Of a DNA stretch of 64,000 bases, positions 52,010 through 61,125 are shown piece by piece. Made by a program: the position numbers and the translations under genes. Where the stretch lies: assembly GCA_016713965.1 (NCBI GenBank), contig JADJOC010000009.1, positions 806,001 through 870,000 on the forward strand, written 5' to 3'. Position 1 is the stretch's first letter. Every line of letters begins with the position of its first letter. This DNA comes from Chitinophagaceae bacterium (GTDB lineage: Bacteria; Bacteroidota; Bacteroidia; Chitinophagales; Chitinophagaceae). The notes under the pieces were generated by a model. That model ran no database searches. It was given only the letters and a program-made list of their open reading frames with translations, and was not told where the DNA came from.

Positions 52010-53629
52010 ATGTACGATATTTTACAACTGAACGACCTGCTCGTTCCTGAATTGCTCGATATTGCTGAGCAACTCGATATTACAAATGCAAAAAAGCTAA
52101 ATAAACAAGATTTAGTGTACAAAATTCTAGACAAACAAGCGGTTATGAATACAGCAACACCTAGAGATGGAGAAAAACCAAAACGTAAACGATTAGTAAA
52201 AACTACCACTGCTAATACTACAGAAGAAGCTGAAATAGCACAGGACTCTTCAAAAAAAGACAGCACCCTACCCCCGGTTAATAAAACCAAAAAAGCGGAT
52301 TCCGAAAAAAAGCCTGTAAAGAAATTTAAAGAAATACCTGAAGAAGAGTTGAAGCCGATCACCGCAGAACAAACAACTTTGCCTCCTGCTTTTGCCCAAT
52401 TACTACAACAGGAAGATGTGCAGCAACCCGAAGTGCAACAGCCGGAAACAAACCAGTATTCTCAACAAAGGCCTCCGCAGCCAAGAAGGGAGCAGCCTGT
52501 TTTTAATATAGAATTTGATGGGGTGATTTTAGGGGAAGGTGTATTGGAAATGATGCCCGATGGCTATGGTTTTTTGCGCAGTAGTGATTACAATTATTTA
52601 TCTTCTCCTGATGATATTTATGTATCTCCTTCTCAAATAAAATTATTTGGACTAAAAACCGGTGATACCGTATACGGATCTGTACGGCCGCCAAAAGAAG
52701 GTGAAAAATATTTTGCTTTATTAAAAGTAGAAACAATCAATGGCAAATCACCGGAAGAAGTAAGAGACAGGGTACCTTTTGATTATTTAACTCCTCTCTT
52801 TCCTTTTGAAAAATTAAACCTTTGCACAAGAGGCGATAATTATAGTACCAGGATAATGGATCTGTTTACACCAATCGGTAAAGGACAGCGTGGGTTAATT
52901 GTAGCACAGCCAAAAACGGGAAAAACCATGTTGCTGAAAGAACTGGCAAATGCTATTGCAGAAAATCATCCTGAATGCTATTTAATGATTGTGCTGGTAG
53001 ATGAAAGACCGGAAGAGGTAACAGATATGGAGCGTAGCGTAAAAGCGGAAGTCATTGCTTCTACCTTTGATGAACCGGCTGAAAAGCATGTAAAAGTGAG
53101 CACTATCGCCTTGCAAAAAGCCAAGCGCTTGGTAGAATGCGGGCATGATGTAGTAATATTATTAGACAGCATTACCCGTTTGGCAAGGGCGCACAATACT
53201 GTAGCACCGTCAAGCGGTAAAGTGTTGAGTGGAGGTGTAGAAGCCAATGCCATGCAAAAACCAAAACAATTTTTTGGTGCTGCACGTAAAATAGAAAATG
53301 GCGGTTCACTAACCATTATTGCTACAGCGTTGGTAGATACCGGTAGTAAAATGGATGAAGTGATTTTTGAAGAGTTTAAAGGTACAGGTAATATGGAATT
53401 GCAATTGGAACGTAAATTATCCAACCGCCGCATTTATCCGGCTATCGATATTGTATCGTCTTCTACACGCCGTGATGATTTATTACTGGATAAAGAAACC
53501 TTCCAGCGCATGTGGGTATTGCGCAAGCATATGGCTGATATGAATCCTGAAGAAGCATTAAATACTTTGTTGAAAAATATGAGGGGAACAAAAGATAATG
53601 CAGAGTTTTTGACAAGTATGAACGGGTAA
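52010..53629 (+). CDS. rho: transcription termination factor Rho with long N-terminal extension
   Basis: This 539-residue Rho has the N-terminal helical domain LNDLLVPELLDIAEQL and the RNA-binding OB-fold EGVLEMMPDGYGFLRSSDYN. The ATPase core has Walker A (AQPKTGKTMLLKE, about residue 303), the Q/R loop region and VVILLDSITRLARAHN. Between residues about 50 and 150 lies a charged, Pro/Gln-rich, probably disordered insert (KPKRKRLVKTTTANTTEE, QQEDVQQPEVQQPE). Such inserts are known in Bacteroidota Rho. It unwinds RNA and ends transcription. Frame intact. The start at 52010 is a normal N-terminus. Confidence 0.97.
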   Translation: MYDILQLNDLLVPELLDIAEQLDITNAKKLNKQDLVYKILDKQAVMNTATPRDGEKPKRKRLVKTTTANTTEEAEIAQDSSKKDSTLPPVNKTKKADSEKKPVKKFKEIPEEELKPITAEQTTLPPAFAQLLQQEDVQQPEVQQPETNQYSQQRPPQPRREQPVFNIEFDGVILGEGVLEMMPDGYGFLRSSDYNYLSSPDDIYVSPSQIKLFGLKTGDTVYGSVRPPKEGEKYFALLKVETINGKSPEEVRDRVPFDYLTPLFPFEKLNLCTRGDNYSTRIMDLFTPIGKGQRGLIVAQPKTGKTMLLKELANAIAENHPECYLMIVLVDERPEEVTDMERSVKAEVIASTFDEPAEKHVKVSTIALQKAKRLVECGHDVVILLDSITRLARAHNTVAPSSGKVLSGGVEANAMQKPKQFFGAARKIENGGSLTIIATALVDTGSKMDEVIFEEFKGTGNMELQLERKLSNRRIYPAIDIVSSSTRRDDLLLDKETFQRMWVLRKHMADMNPEEALNTLLKNMRGTKDNAEFLTSMNG

Positions 53630-53643
53630 GGAAAACAATAATA

Positions 53644-54342
53644 ATGATAAATAAGAAAATTTTTACATGGAGTTGCATAGTATTAATTTTAATACAACTG
53701 ATCAGCTCAGGCATTTATGCCCAGGATATAGGTTTTTCCAATGACTCATTATCAAGACCAAAAGTATTTTTAAAAGATGAATTTGTAATAACAGAAAATT
53801 TTCCGGCAATTTCAAAAGACGGGAACACAATCATCTTTATTCATAGCGATTATTCCTGCTGTATAAGTACTCAGGAAGAATTTAGGATGATAAAAACCAC
53901 AGGAGCACCACAACCTTATAAATTAATAATAGCACCCGAAGAAGGGCTTCCCGATTTTTCTCCCGGTAAAAAGCTAAAAATTATAAAAAAAATTGATAGC
54001 ATATTAAAAAAGCAGTCGTACTATTCAATGATTGCTGTTGACTCTTTTTCTGTTGTGCAAAAAAAAGGTTCTTCGAATAATTACATAAGCCTTTTATATA
54101 ATGACATGAAATTAAAGAGCAATGAATTCAGATTGAAAAAAATGATGCAAAGTGGGTTTTATTGTAGTGGGCAGTTAGATGTAAATGCGCCTCCTTGTAA
54201 ATGGAAAACAACAGTTCAAAAAGTCTGGAAAGACAGCAACAATAAATTTCTGTTAATTGAATACGGGTTTATCAGTATAGGCCATGGTGGCGATTTAGGG
54301 CCTCAATACATGGTTGTAAAATTACGTACAGTAGGTAAATAA
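53644..54342 (+). CDS. secreted protein of unknown function
   Basis: This 232-residue protein has a signal peptide (IVLILIQLISSGIYAQ). The mature part includes NFPAISKDGNTIIFIHSDYS with two adjacent cysteines (YSCCIST) and a later FYCSGQLDVNAPPCKW pair. Four cysteines suggest disulfides in the periplasm. The opening resembles the start of a beta-propeller blade (ISKDGNTIIFI), but no repeat is clear. I do not recognise a family. It begins 14 bases after rho and may share its transcript. The IS-rich region begins just downstream. Confidence 0.65.
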   Translation: MINKKIFTWSCIVLILIQLISSGIYAQDIGFSNDSLSRPKVFLKDEFVITENFPAISKDGNTIIFIHSDYSCCISTQEEFRMIKTTGAPQPYKLIIAPEEGLPDFSPGKKLKIIKKIDSILKKQSYYSMIAVDSFSVVQKKGSSNNYISLLYNDMKLKSNEFRLKKMMQSGFYCSGQLDVNAPPCKWKTTVQKVWKDSNNKFLLIEYGFISIGHGGDLGPQYMVVKLRTVGK

Positions 54343-54454
54343 TATTTTTTTCGGTGGTTTTTGTATTTTTTTTCCTAGCAACATCTACCGCTACGTTGCG
54401 ATAAATAATAAAAGAAGTTTGATCATTACGTTAGCAATGGAGAATAAGATTATT

Positions 54455-54486
54455 AGTATTTGAGATATAGCTATGATCTCAAATAC
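54455..54486. repeat. perfect palindrome next to the IS4-family element
   Basis: AGTATTTGAGAT and ATCTCAAATACT are separated by an eight-base loop. It lies about 20 bases outside the left end of the IS and has no T tail, so it is not a clear terminator. It may be a target hairpin or a remnant of another element. Confidence 0.7.
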
Positions 54487-54507
54487 TTGTCGCAATGTCC
54501 CGTAGCC

Positions 54508-55958
54508 GGCTACTGTGTACCCACAAATAATTATTAAATTAGCAAAAAAAGTATATGGAACTGATACCACATTCACCAGATTTCACAGGTCTTTTTAATG
54601 ATAGAAGACTTGAAAAAATGGGGCTTTAATAGTAAAGCAATTGGTTTTGGCAAGGAACAGCAGTATTCGTTATTCATTACAGAGTCGTTGTGAACAAAAA
54701 GGCTGTTACCGATTTTTAAATAATAAAAAAGTTACCGAACAATCTTTGATTACCGAGTTAATAAACAGATGCAGGAACATAAGTGATGATCGTGATTTAA
54801 TAGTTATTCAAGATACGAGCAGCTTTAATTTAAATAATCACTACCATCGGCTTAAAAAAGGTACAGGGCTTGGCACTATTGAAGACAACTTCAATTTAGG
54901 TTTTTTTCTTCATGCAAGCTTAGTTATAGATGCTTTCAGCGATACTGTTCTGGGATGTGGGGATGCCCAGCTATGGCACCGGGTTTATGATGATCCCAAG
55001 CGGGCATCAAAGACCCGAAAAATGCCTATTGAGCAAAAGAAAGTTACAAATGGATCAAGGCATGTCAGAACATACAACTAAAATTTCAACAAGCCCGTAG
55101 TATAACTTTTGTTGAGGACAGAGATGGCGATATTTATGAACAGTTTGTTAGTGTCCTTAATACTAAGAGCCATTTAGTAATCAGGATTGGTAAAGATAGA
55201 AAGCTGGCAGATGGGGGAAAACTGTTTTCAAGCCTGGGTGAGCAACCCTGTTGTGGCAGCTATGTTATTGATATTGGAGCTGAACGGCGTAAGAAGAGAA
55301 GTAGCAGGAAAGCTACAGTAGAGGTACGTTATAAGAGAGTACTTTTAAAAAGACCGGCAGATAATTATAATAAAACAATGGCTGCTGAAGTTCAGATGTA
55401 TGTTGTAGAGGCAGTAGAAAAACAGTATGATGGTAAGGATAAAATATGCTGGAGACTCATTACCTCCCATGAAGTTAATAGCTTTGAAGATGCTTTGCAT
55501 ATAATCAATATTTATAGAAAAAGGTGGTATATAGAACAGTTGTTCCGTCTATTAAAAAAGCAAGGTTTTGCAATGGAGGAAACACAGTTGGAAACAGGTT
55601 GGGCTATTAGAAAGTTATGTGTATTAGGGTTAAACACAGTAATCCGTGTAATGCAATTGATGCAGGCAACAGAAGAAGAGAATGCATCTGTTGTATTTAC
55701 AAATGAAGAACAACAATGTCTGCAACATTTAAATACTAAGTATGAGGGTGCTACTGATAAATTAAAAAATCCTCATAAACCTAAGTCTTTATTATGGAGC
55801 AAATGGATAATAGCAAGAATAGGTGGATGGAAGGGTTGTAGTTCTCAAAGGCCGCCTGGACCAATAACATTAAAAAGAGGATTGGATAATTTTATGCAAA
55901 TATTTGCAGGATGGGAAATGGCTAAAAATGTATATATAGATGTGGGTACACAGTAGCC
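54508..55958 (+). mobile_element. IS4-family (Tn5-like) insertion sequence
   Basis: Perfect 18-bp inverted repeats, GGCTACTGTGTACCCACA at 54508-54525 and its complement at 55941-55958, enclose one transposase gene whose stop codon lies inside the right repeat. No target duplication is visible (the flanking bases differ), which suggests a later rearrangement on one side. Length is about 1.45 kb. Confidence 0.88.
54555..55956 (+). pseudogene. Tn5-like IS4-family transposase, two frame breaks
   Basis: The N-terminus ELIPHSPDFTGLFNDRRLEK and the later RCEQKGCYRFLNNKKVTEQS match the Tn5/IS4 layout. Catalytic residues are in VIQDTSSFNL, FVEDRDGDIYEQF and the YREK motif INIYRKRWYIEQLFRLLKK. The C-terminus WIIARIGGWKGCSSQRPPGP is also typical. 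The frame breaks at the A run 54613-54618 (one A short) and at 55035-55038 (one A short). Repair gives one protein ending at the TAG inside the right inverted repeat. It could be active if the breaks are sequencing errors. Confidence 0.85.
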
Positions 55959-56516
55959 CTTTCAGGAGACATTGCTCGGAAGGAAAATTATAAGTATATA
56001 GTTATTCTACATTGAAATTAAGAGTAAAGAACTAATGTTGAGATTACAGTAGTACAAATGTTCAGTAAAGCTGTATGGCAGGAACGGGCAGTATTCGTTC
56101 CTGCCTTGACTTTTTTGCTACTTTTTGTGTCAAGACAAAAAGTAGAGTAATACAATTAATTGAAAAATAACGAATTATAAAGTAATTTAAACCGAACTCA
56201 GGTTATTAAAATGAAAGCAGGCGTAGCGGTACAAAGAAAATTATTGGAAATGACTTATACTATTTTTAAAACGAACCGACCTTATGATAAAGATTATTTT
56301 AAAAAAGAGAATGAAAAATGAACAATAAAAGAAGGTAAAATTAGAGCAGTCATAACTGACCGCCCTAAACAGGCTGGCTTATGCCGCCTAAAACTCAAAA
56401 TTAATAATAAGAGTTGGTCATTAACACAGAATCTTTTTTGGGCAAGTAAAAAAGAACAATAGTAATTAGAGAGTAGAAATTTAGTAGTTTGTTATAAAAA
56501 TTAACAGCAACTTGGG
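55957..56516. other. 560-base IS graveyard without an intact gene
   Basis: It contains a hairpin (GGCAGGAACGGGC facing GTTCCTGCC, 56076-56104), a palindrome with CTACTTTTTGTGTC facing GACAAAAAGTAG (56121-56148) and a transposase tail fragment at 56211. In the same frame, an unidentified 46-codon stretch reads ITDRPKQAGLCRLKLKINNK and ends at TAG 56460-56462. Confidence 0.6.
56211..56321 (+). pseudogene. C-terminal fragment resembling an IS110-type transposase
   Basis: The 36-residue frame MKAGVAVQRKLLEMTYTIFK continues with TNRPYDKDYFKKENEK. It resembles the last segment of IS110-type transposases, where RKLL is followed by a hydrophobic helix and a PYD motif. The rest of the gene is absent. 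The assignment is from pattern memory only. Confidence 0.4.
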
Positions 56517-58175
56517 CTAATTGCCCCAAACCTTTTCCCCATTAATATAGGTAGATAATACCTTTGCTGTAAGCACATCTTTAATAGGACAAAGCATAAT
56601 GTCTTTATCAACTATAATAAAATCTGCTGATTTGCCTGTTTCCAGGCTTCCTTTTTCTTTCTCTTCAAAAGAGGCCCTAGCAGCCCAGATAGTTATTCCT
56701 TTTAATGCCTGTTCCCGGCTTAAAGCATTATCTGTCTGAAAACCATTTAAAGGATAATTTTTATTATCCTGCCTTGCTACTGCTGCAAAAAATGTTTTAA
56801 AAGGGCTGATATCTTCTACAGGAAAATCAGTACCCAGTGGTAGCCACTTATTTTGTTGTAATAATTTTTGATAGGCATATGAATTTTTAATGCGGATATT
56901 TCCCAAACGTTGTTCTGCCCAAAACATATCGCTGGTGGCATGTGTAGGTTGCACAGAGGGTATGATGTTATAATCTGCAAAAAAATGAAAATCAGTTTCG
57001 TTTACAACCTGGGCATGCTCTATACGCCATCTTCTGTCATTTTTACTTTTTAAGGCAGCAGCATACAGCTGTAGCATAGTTCTGTTAGCGCTGTCGCCTA
57101 TTGCATGTGTGCACAATTGCATCGATGAGCCGGCAACCTTATTTACTACTTGTTGATAATATTGTATGTCTTTTAATAAAAAACCTTTCCAATTATTTTT
57201 ATCACTATAGTTTTCCAGCAGGCAGGCACCCCTGCTCCCTAAAGCGCCATCAGCGTATAATTTAAAGCCTCCCACCTGCAGGTTTCCTGATTTATAAATT
57301 CCTTTTTTTATCCACTTGTCATAGTATTGTATGCTATCTGACAGGAAAGCATAGATTTTAATTTTTAAATTATCTTCTTTTTGCAATGCATCCAGTATGT
57401 CAACCGTATTTTCGTTTATGCCACAATCATGTACACCCGTAAGTCCTGATGCAAAACAGGTTTGTTGCATTTGATCAATGTATTTTTTTGCCAGTGAATC
57501 GGGCAGTAAAGGTATTTTTTCTTCCAAAAGATCCATAGCATTATCTATTAAGATACCCGTAAGCTTTCCTTCATGCAACTCTACAATGCCACCGGCTATA
57601 GTGGTAGAGGGTGTAATGCCGGCAATATCCAGTGCTACCTGGTTGGCCAGTGCTGCATGCCCATCTACTCTTTTTAAAAAAACCGGCCGGGCAGGAAAAA
57701 AGTTTATCCAGTTTTTCTTTATTAGGAAAATCCGTTTGCTGCCAATCATTTTGATCCCATCCCCGGCCATAAATCCATAGCATAGGGGCACTTTTACTAT
57801 ATGCTACTATTTTATCGAGTATTTCATTAAAAGACTTTGTTCCTGTTACATCACATTTCCATTGATCTGTGGCAAATCCTGTAAAATGACAATGCGCATC
57901 TATAAAACCCGGAAAAATCGTATTACCTTTTGCATCTATTATTTTCTCAGTTTGATAGCTCTTTAAAATATCTTCATTTTTACCAATGGCTACGACCTTG
58001 TCATTTTGTATAGCCATTGCTTCGGCAATACTGAAAGCACTATCTACTGTATAAATTTTAGCGTTATGTACAATAAGCGATACTTTTTGTTTATGCTGGC
58101 AGGAAAAACAATAATAAGTGTTGCATAAGCTAAACAGCTACGAATAGACGATAAAAAGGACTTTTTTAATTGCAT
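56517..58175 (-). CDS. amidohydrolase-family lipoprotein, YtcJ-like (two frame breaks)
   Basis: The start at 58175 (MQLKKSFLSSIRSCLAYA) leads, after one frame repair, to the lipobox IVFSCQHKQK. The hydrolase has PGFIDAHCHFTGFA, RVDGHAALANQVALDIAGI, GGFKLYADGALGSRGACLLE, LCTHAIGDSANRTML and WRIEHAQVV. The C-terminus GKSADFIIVDKDIM is standard. The layout is that of the YtcJ-like amidohydrolase-3 group, whose substrates are mostly unknown. One missing base (A run 58104-58108) and one extra base (A run 57696-57701) break the frame. Repair gives about 550 residues, the usual size. It is divergent from ligA. Confidence 0.85.
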
Positions 58176-58223
58176 ATTTCAAAATTTTGTCAAAAATATT
58201 AAAAAAGAAGCGGTCATTATTTT

Positions 58224-58231
58224 TATCTTTG
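58224..58231 (+). promoter_or_regulatory. TATCTTTG -7 box for ligA
   Basis: A TANNTTTG match 17 bases before the ligA start codon. Confidence 0.6.
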
Positions 58232-58248
58232 AAAGCGTATAAAAATTT

Positions 58249-60399
58249 ATGTACAACCAACAGCAAACAAAAGAACTCCAAAAATCTACTGCCAATCTTC
58301 TCCAGGCAATATCCAGCAGCCAGCAGCAGCCAGCTAACCAAATTGATTTATTAAGAGAAGCCCTCCGTTTTCATGAATATCGTTATTATGTTCAGGCTGA
58401 TCCTTTAATTAGCGATTATGAATATGATATGCTGTATAAATCATTGGAAAAGTTTGAAGCGGACAACCCAGCAAGTATCACCATAGATTCTCCGACACAG
58501 CGTGTAGGAAAAGGATTAATTAAAGATTTTCCAAAAAAACAGCACTTGGTACCCATGCTTTCTTTACAAAACTCTTACAGCCAGGAAGATTTGCTGGATT
58601 GGGATAGAAAAGCAAAGGCACTTACAGGGTTAGCAGTAGTAGAATATTGTGCAGAGCCTAAATTTGACGGGGCCAGTATTTCATTAATTTATGAAAATGA
58701 CCTGTTAATACGTGCAGTAACCAGGGGAGATGGCATAATAGGAGATGAAATTACTACTAATGTAAAGCAGATAAAATCAGTGCCGCTATCTGCAAAATTC
58801 AGCAAGTATGGTATTCTGCAAATTGAGATACGTGGCGAAGTGCTGATGAATAAAAAAAACTTTAAAGCCTTTAATGATAAGCTGATTGAAGAAGGGATAC
58901 CGCCACTGGCTAACCCCCGCAATGCTGCTGCAGGTACTTTGCGTATGAAAGATACCGCAGCTGTAAGCAAAAAAAATTTAGAAGCTTTTTTATATCATGT
59001 AAGTTATATAGCAACAACCGACAACCAACGACCGACGACCGATAAATCCCAAACCTCAAACTTCAAACCTCAGGCTTCAGACCTTAAGCTACCCACCACA
59101 CATTCAGGGATGTTGGAAATGTTATGGCAATTAGGGTTCAGAAGCCCCCAAAAAGAGTTACAGGTAATAAAGGATATCAGTCATGTAATTAAACATGTAA
59201 ATGAATCTGAAACGCAAAGAGATGAACTGCCCTATGAAATCGATGGCATGGTTATTAAAGTAAATAACTTATTACTGCAAGAAGTAATGGGTATGACAAG
59301 CCACCATCCACGATGGGCAATTGCGTATAAATTTAAAGCCAGGCAAGCTACCAGCCAATTGATTAATGTTACTTTCCAGGTAGGCAGAACCGGGGCGGTT
59401 ACACCTGTAGCAAAAATTACCCCGGTACAGGTGGCAGGCGTTACCGTTAGCAGCATATCTATACATAATAAGGATTTTATTGAGGAAAAAAATTTAATGC
59501 TTGGTGATACAGTTTTAATAGAGCGAAGCGGTGATGTGATACCACAAATTGTAAAATCTTTTCCGGAATTAAGAACCGGTACAGAGCAGGTTATTTCATT
59601 TCCAACCTGCTGCCCGGTATGCAATCACCAATTATTTAAGCCTGAAGAAGAAGCCGTTTGGCGGTGTATCAATATTAACTGTAAAGCACAGGTGGTAGAG
59701 CGTATTATACATTTTGTGAGTAAAGATGCAATGGATATAAGAAGCCTGGGCGAGGCTAATGTAAAAAAGTTTTATGATATGGGGTTTCTTAAAAATATTA
59801 CCAGTATTTATGCATTACCATATGATGAATTAGCTAAACTAGAAGGTTTTGGGAATAAATCTATTGCCAATTTGCAAATAGCCATAGAAAATTCCAAGCA
59901 ACAGCCTTTGCATAGAATTATATATGGATTAGGGATAAGGTATGTAGGAGTTACTACAGCTAAGGTATTGGCAACTGCAGTAAAGCATTTGCTTGATTTT
60001 GCCAGTTATACCGAAGAGCAATTACAACTACTGGAAGATGTGGGTGTGAAAGTAGCCAAAAGCATATTCCAGTTTTTTAATGATAAAGAAAATATATCCT
60101 TATTACAACAATTGGAGCATATAGGCGTTCAATTAAAAAATGATAAGAAAAAAGTTGTAAATGAAGGAGACCTGGCAGGGCAGGCTTTTCTATTTACCGG
60201 TACTTTAAATCAGTTAAAAAGATCTGAAGCTGAAGCTTTAGTAGAAAAAAAGGGGGGCAAAATATTAGGTAGTGTAAGCAGCAAGCTAAATTACCTGGTG
60301 GTAGGGGATGATGCAGGAGGTAAATTGGAAAAGGCAAAGAAAATAACAAGTATAAAAATAATATCGGAAGAAGATTTTATACAAATGCTTTCTGGTTAG
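58249..60399 (+). CDS. ligA: NAD-dependent DNA ligase with a repeat-encoded insert
   Basis: This 716-residue LigA joins nicks in replication and repair. It has the Ia domain (LREALRFHEYRYYVQADPLI) and the nucleotidyl-transfer lysine in CAEPKFDGASISLIY (about residue 138). The OB-fold has FQVGRTGAVTPVAKITPVQV. The zinc finger is CCPVCNHQ with CININCKAQVV. Helix-hairpin-helix motifs and a C-terminal BRCT (FLFTGTLNQLKRSEAEAL) complete it. An odd low-complexity stretch (TTDNQRPTTDKSQTSNFKPQ, about residues 257-280) is encoded by a period-7 repeat array and is not part of the normal fold. The frame is otherwise intact. Confidence 0.96.
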   Translation: MYNQQQTKELQKSTANLLQAISSSQQQPANQIDLLREALRFHEYRYYVQADPLISDYEYDMLYKSLEKFEADNPASITIDSPTQRVGKGLIKDFPKKQHLVPMLSLQNSYSQEDLLDWDRKAKALTGLAVVEYCAEPKFDGASISLIYENDLLIRAVTRGDGIIGDEITTNVKQIKSVPLSAKFSKYGILQIEIRGEVLMNKKNFKAFNDKLIEEGIPPLANPRNAAAGTLRMKDTAAVSKKNLEAFLYHVSYIATTDNQRPTTDKSQTSNFKPQASDLKLPTTHSGMLEMLWQLGFRSPQKELQVIKDISHVIKHVNESETQRDELPYEIDGMVIKVNNLLLQEVMGMTSHHPRWAIAYKFKARQATSQLINVTFQVGRTGAVTPVAKITPVQVAGVTVSSISIHNKDFIEEKNLMLGDTVLIERSGDVIPQIVKSFPELRTGTEQVISFPTCCPVCNHQLFKPEEEAVWRCININCKAQVVERIIHFVSKDAMDIRSLGEANVKKFYDMGFLKNITSIYALPYDELAKLEGFGNKSIANLQIAIENSKQQPLHRIIYGLGIRYVGVTTAKVLATAVKHLLDFASYTEEQLQLLEDVGVKVAKSIFQFFNDKENISLLQQLEHIGVQLKNDKKKVVNEGDLAGQAFLFTGTLNQLKRSEAEALVEKKGGKILGSVSSKLNYLVVGDDAGGKLEKAKKITSIKIISEEDFIQMLSG
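59015..59091. repeat. heptamer array inside ligA
   Basis: Eleven 7-base units run CAACCGA, CAACCAA, CGACCGA, CGACCGA, TAAATCC, CAAACCT, CAAACTT, CAAACCT, CAGGCTT, CAGACCT, TAAGCTA. They encode the low-complexity loop of LigA without breaking the frame. Confidence 0.9.
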
Positions 60400-60492
60400 G
60401 CAAAAAAAAATCTATATTTATAGTGAAACATTAGCAAATTTTTTTTTGGTAACCATTAAGCCTTTAGTTTTGAAATTAAAAATACCATAACT

Positions 60493-61056
60493 ATGATTAA
60501 AAAAAATGCCGGAGAAGTTTGGAAACAAATTCAGTTTCCCGGGCATAAGCTGTTAAGAAAAAAATATGCATTATCCAACCAAGGAAGGGTGGCAAGCTAT
60601 TCTGAAAATATTAATGATGATGGGAAACTATTAAATGGCTCTGTCACATCAGGATACAAAACCCTTAATCTGCATATTGACCAGGGTAATGGCACAATTT
60701 ATATACATCGTGAAGTGGCTAAACTTTTTTGCAAAAAAACTTCTCCAAAATATAAATACGTTATTCATTTAAATCATAAGAAAAATGATAACAATTATAA
60801 GAATTTAAAATGGGCCACCTTAGAAGAAGTTAGTGAGCATCAACAGAAGAGCCCCCAAAAAATTGCTTATAAAAAAAGGCAGGCAAACCGGACAGAAGGA
60901 TTAAAATTAAATTCTACACAGGTAAAAACCATAAAAGAAACCATTAGTAACCCTAAACGCAAACTCACCTATAAACAATTGGCGGTAAAATATAAGGTAA
61001 GCGAAATGACGTTGTATAGAATTAAAAGTGGAGAGAACTGGGGTAAAGTTAAATAA
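60493..61056 (+). CDS. NUMOD4/HNH homing-endonuclease-like protein
   Basis: This 187-residue protein opens with EVWKQIQFPGHKLLRKKYAL, a NUMOD4-type segment, and LSNQGRVASYSE. An HNH-like region follows (YVIHLNHKKNDNNYKNLKWA). The C-terminal helix-turn-helix YKQLAVKYKVSEMTLYRIKS is of the NUMOD/resolvase type. The layout is that of free-standing HNH endonucleases from phages and group I introns, which are also scattered in Bacteroidota chromosomes. It follows ligA by about 90 bases and is not inserted in any visible gene. Catalytic competence depends on the histidines in HLNHKK, which are present. Confidence 0.8.
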   Translation: MIKKNAGEVWKQIQFPGHKLLRKKYALSNQGRVASYSENINDDGKLLNGSVTSGYKTLNLHIDQGNGTIYIHREVAKLFCKKTSPKYKYVIHLNHKKNDNNYKNLKWATLEEVSEHQQKSPQKIAYKKRQANRTEGLKLNSTQVKTIKETISNPKRKLTYKQLAVKYKVSEMTLYRIKSGENWGKVK

Positions 61057-61066
61057 ATTAATAAAA

Positions 61067-61097
61067 AAGGAATTAGTAAATACTAATTCCTTTTTTA
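61067..61097 (+). terminator. terminator after the HNH gene
   Basis: GGAATTAGTA pairs with TACTAATTCC, followed by seven T. A run of A on the other side makes it usable for the convergent thioredoxin-TPR gene too. Confidence 0.9.
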
Positions 61098-61125
61098 TTA
61101 TAAAATGTTTACAATGCATCATCAT

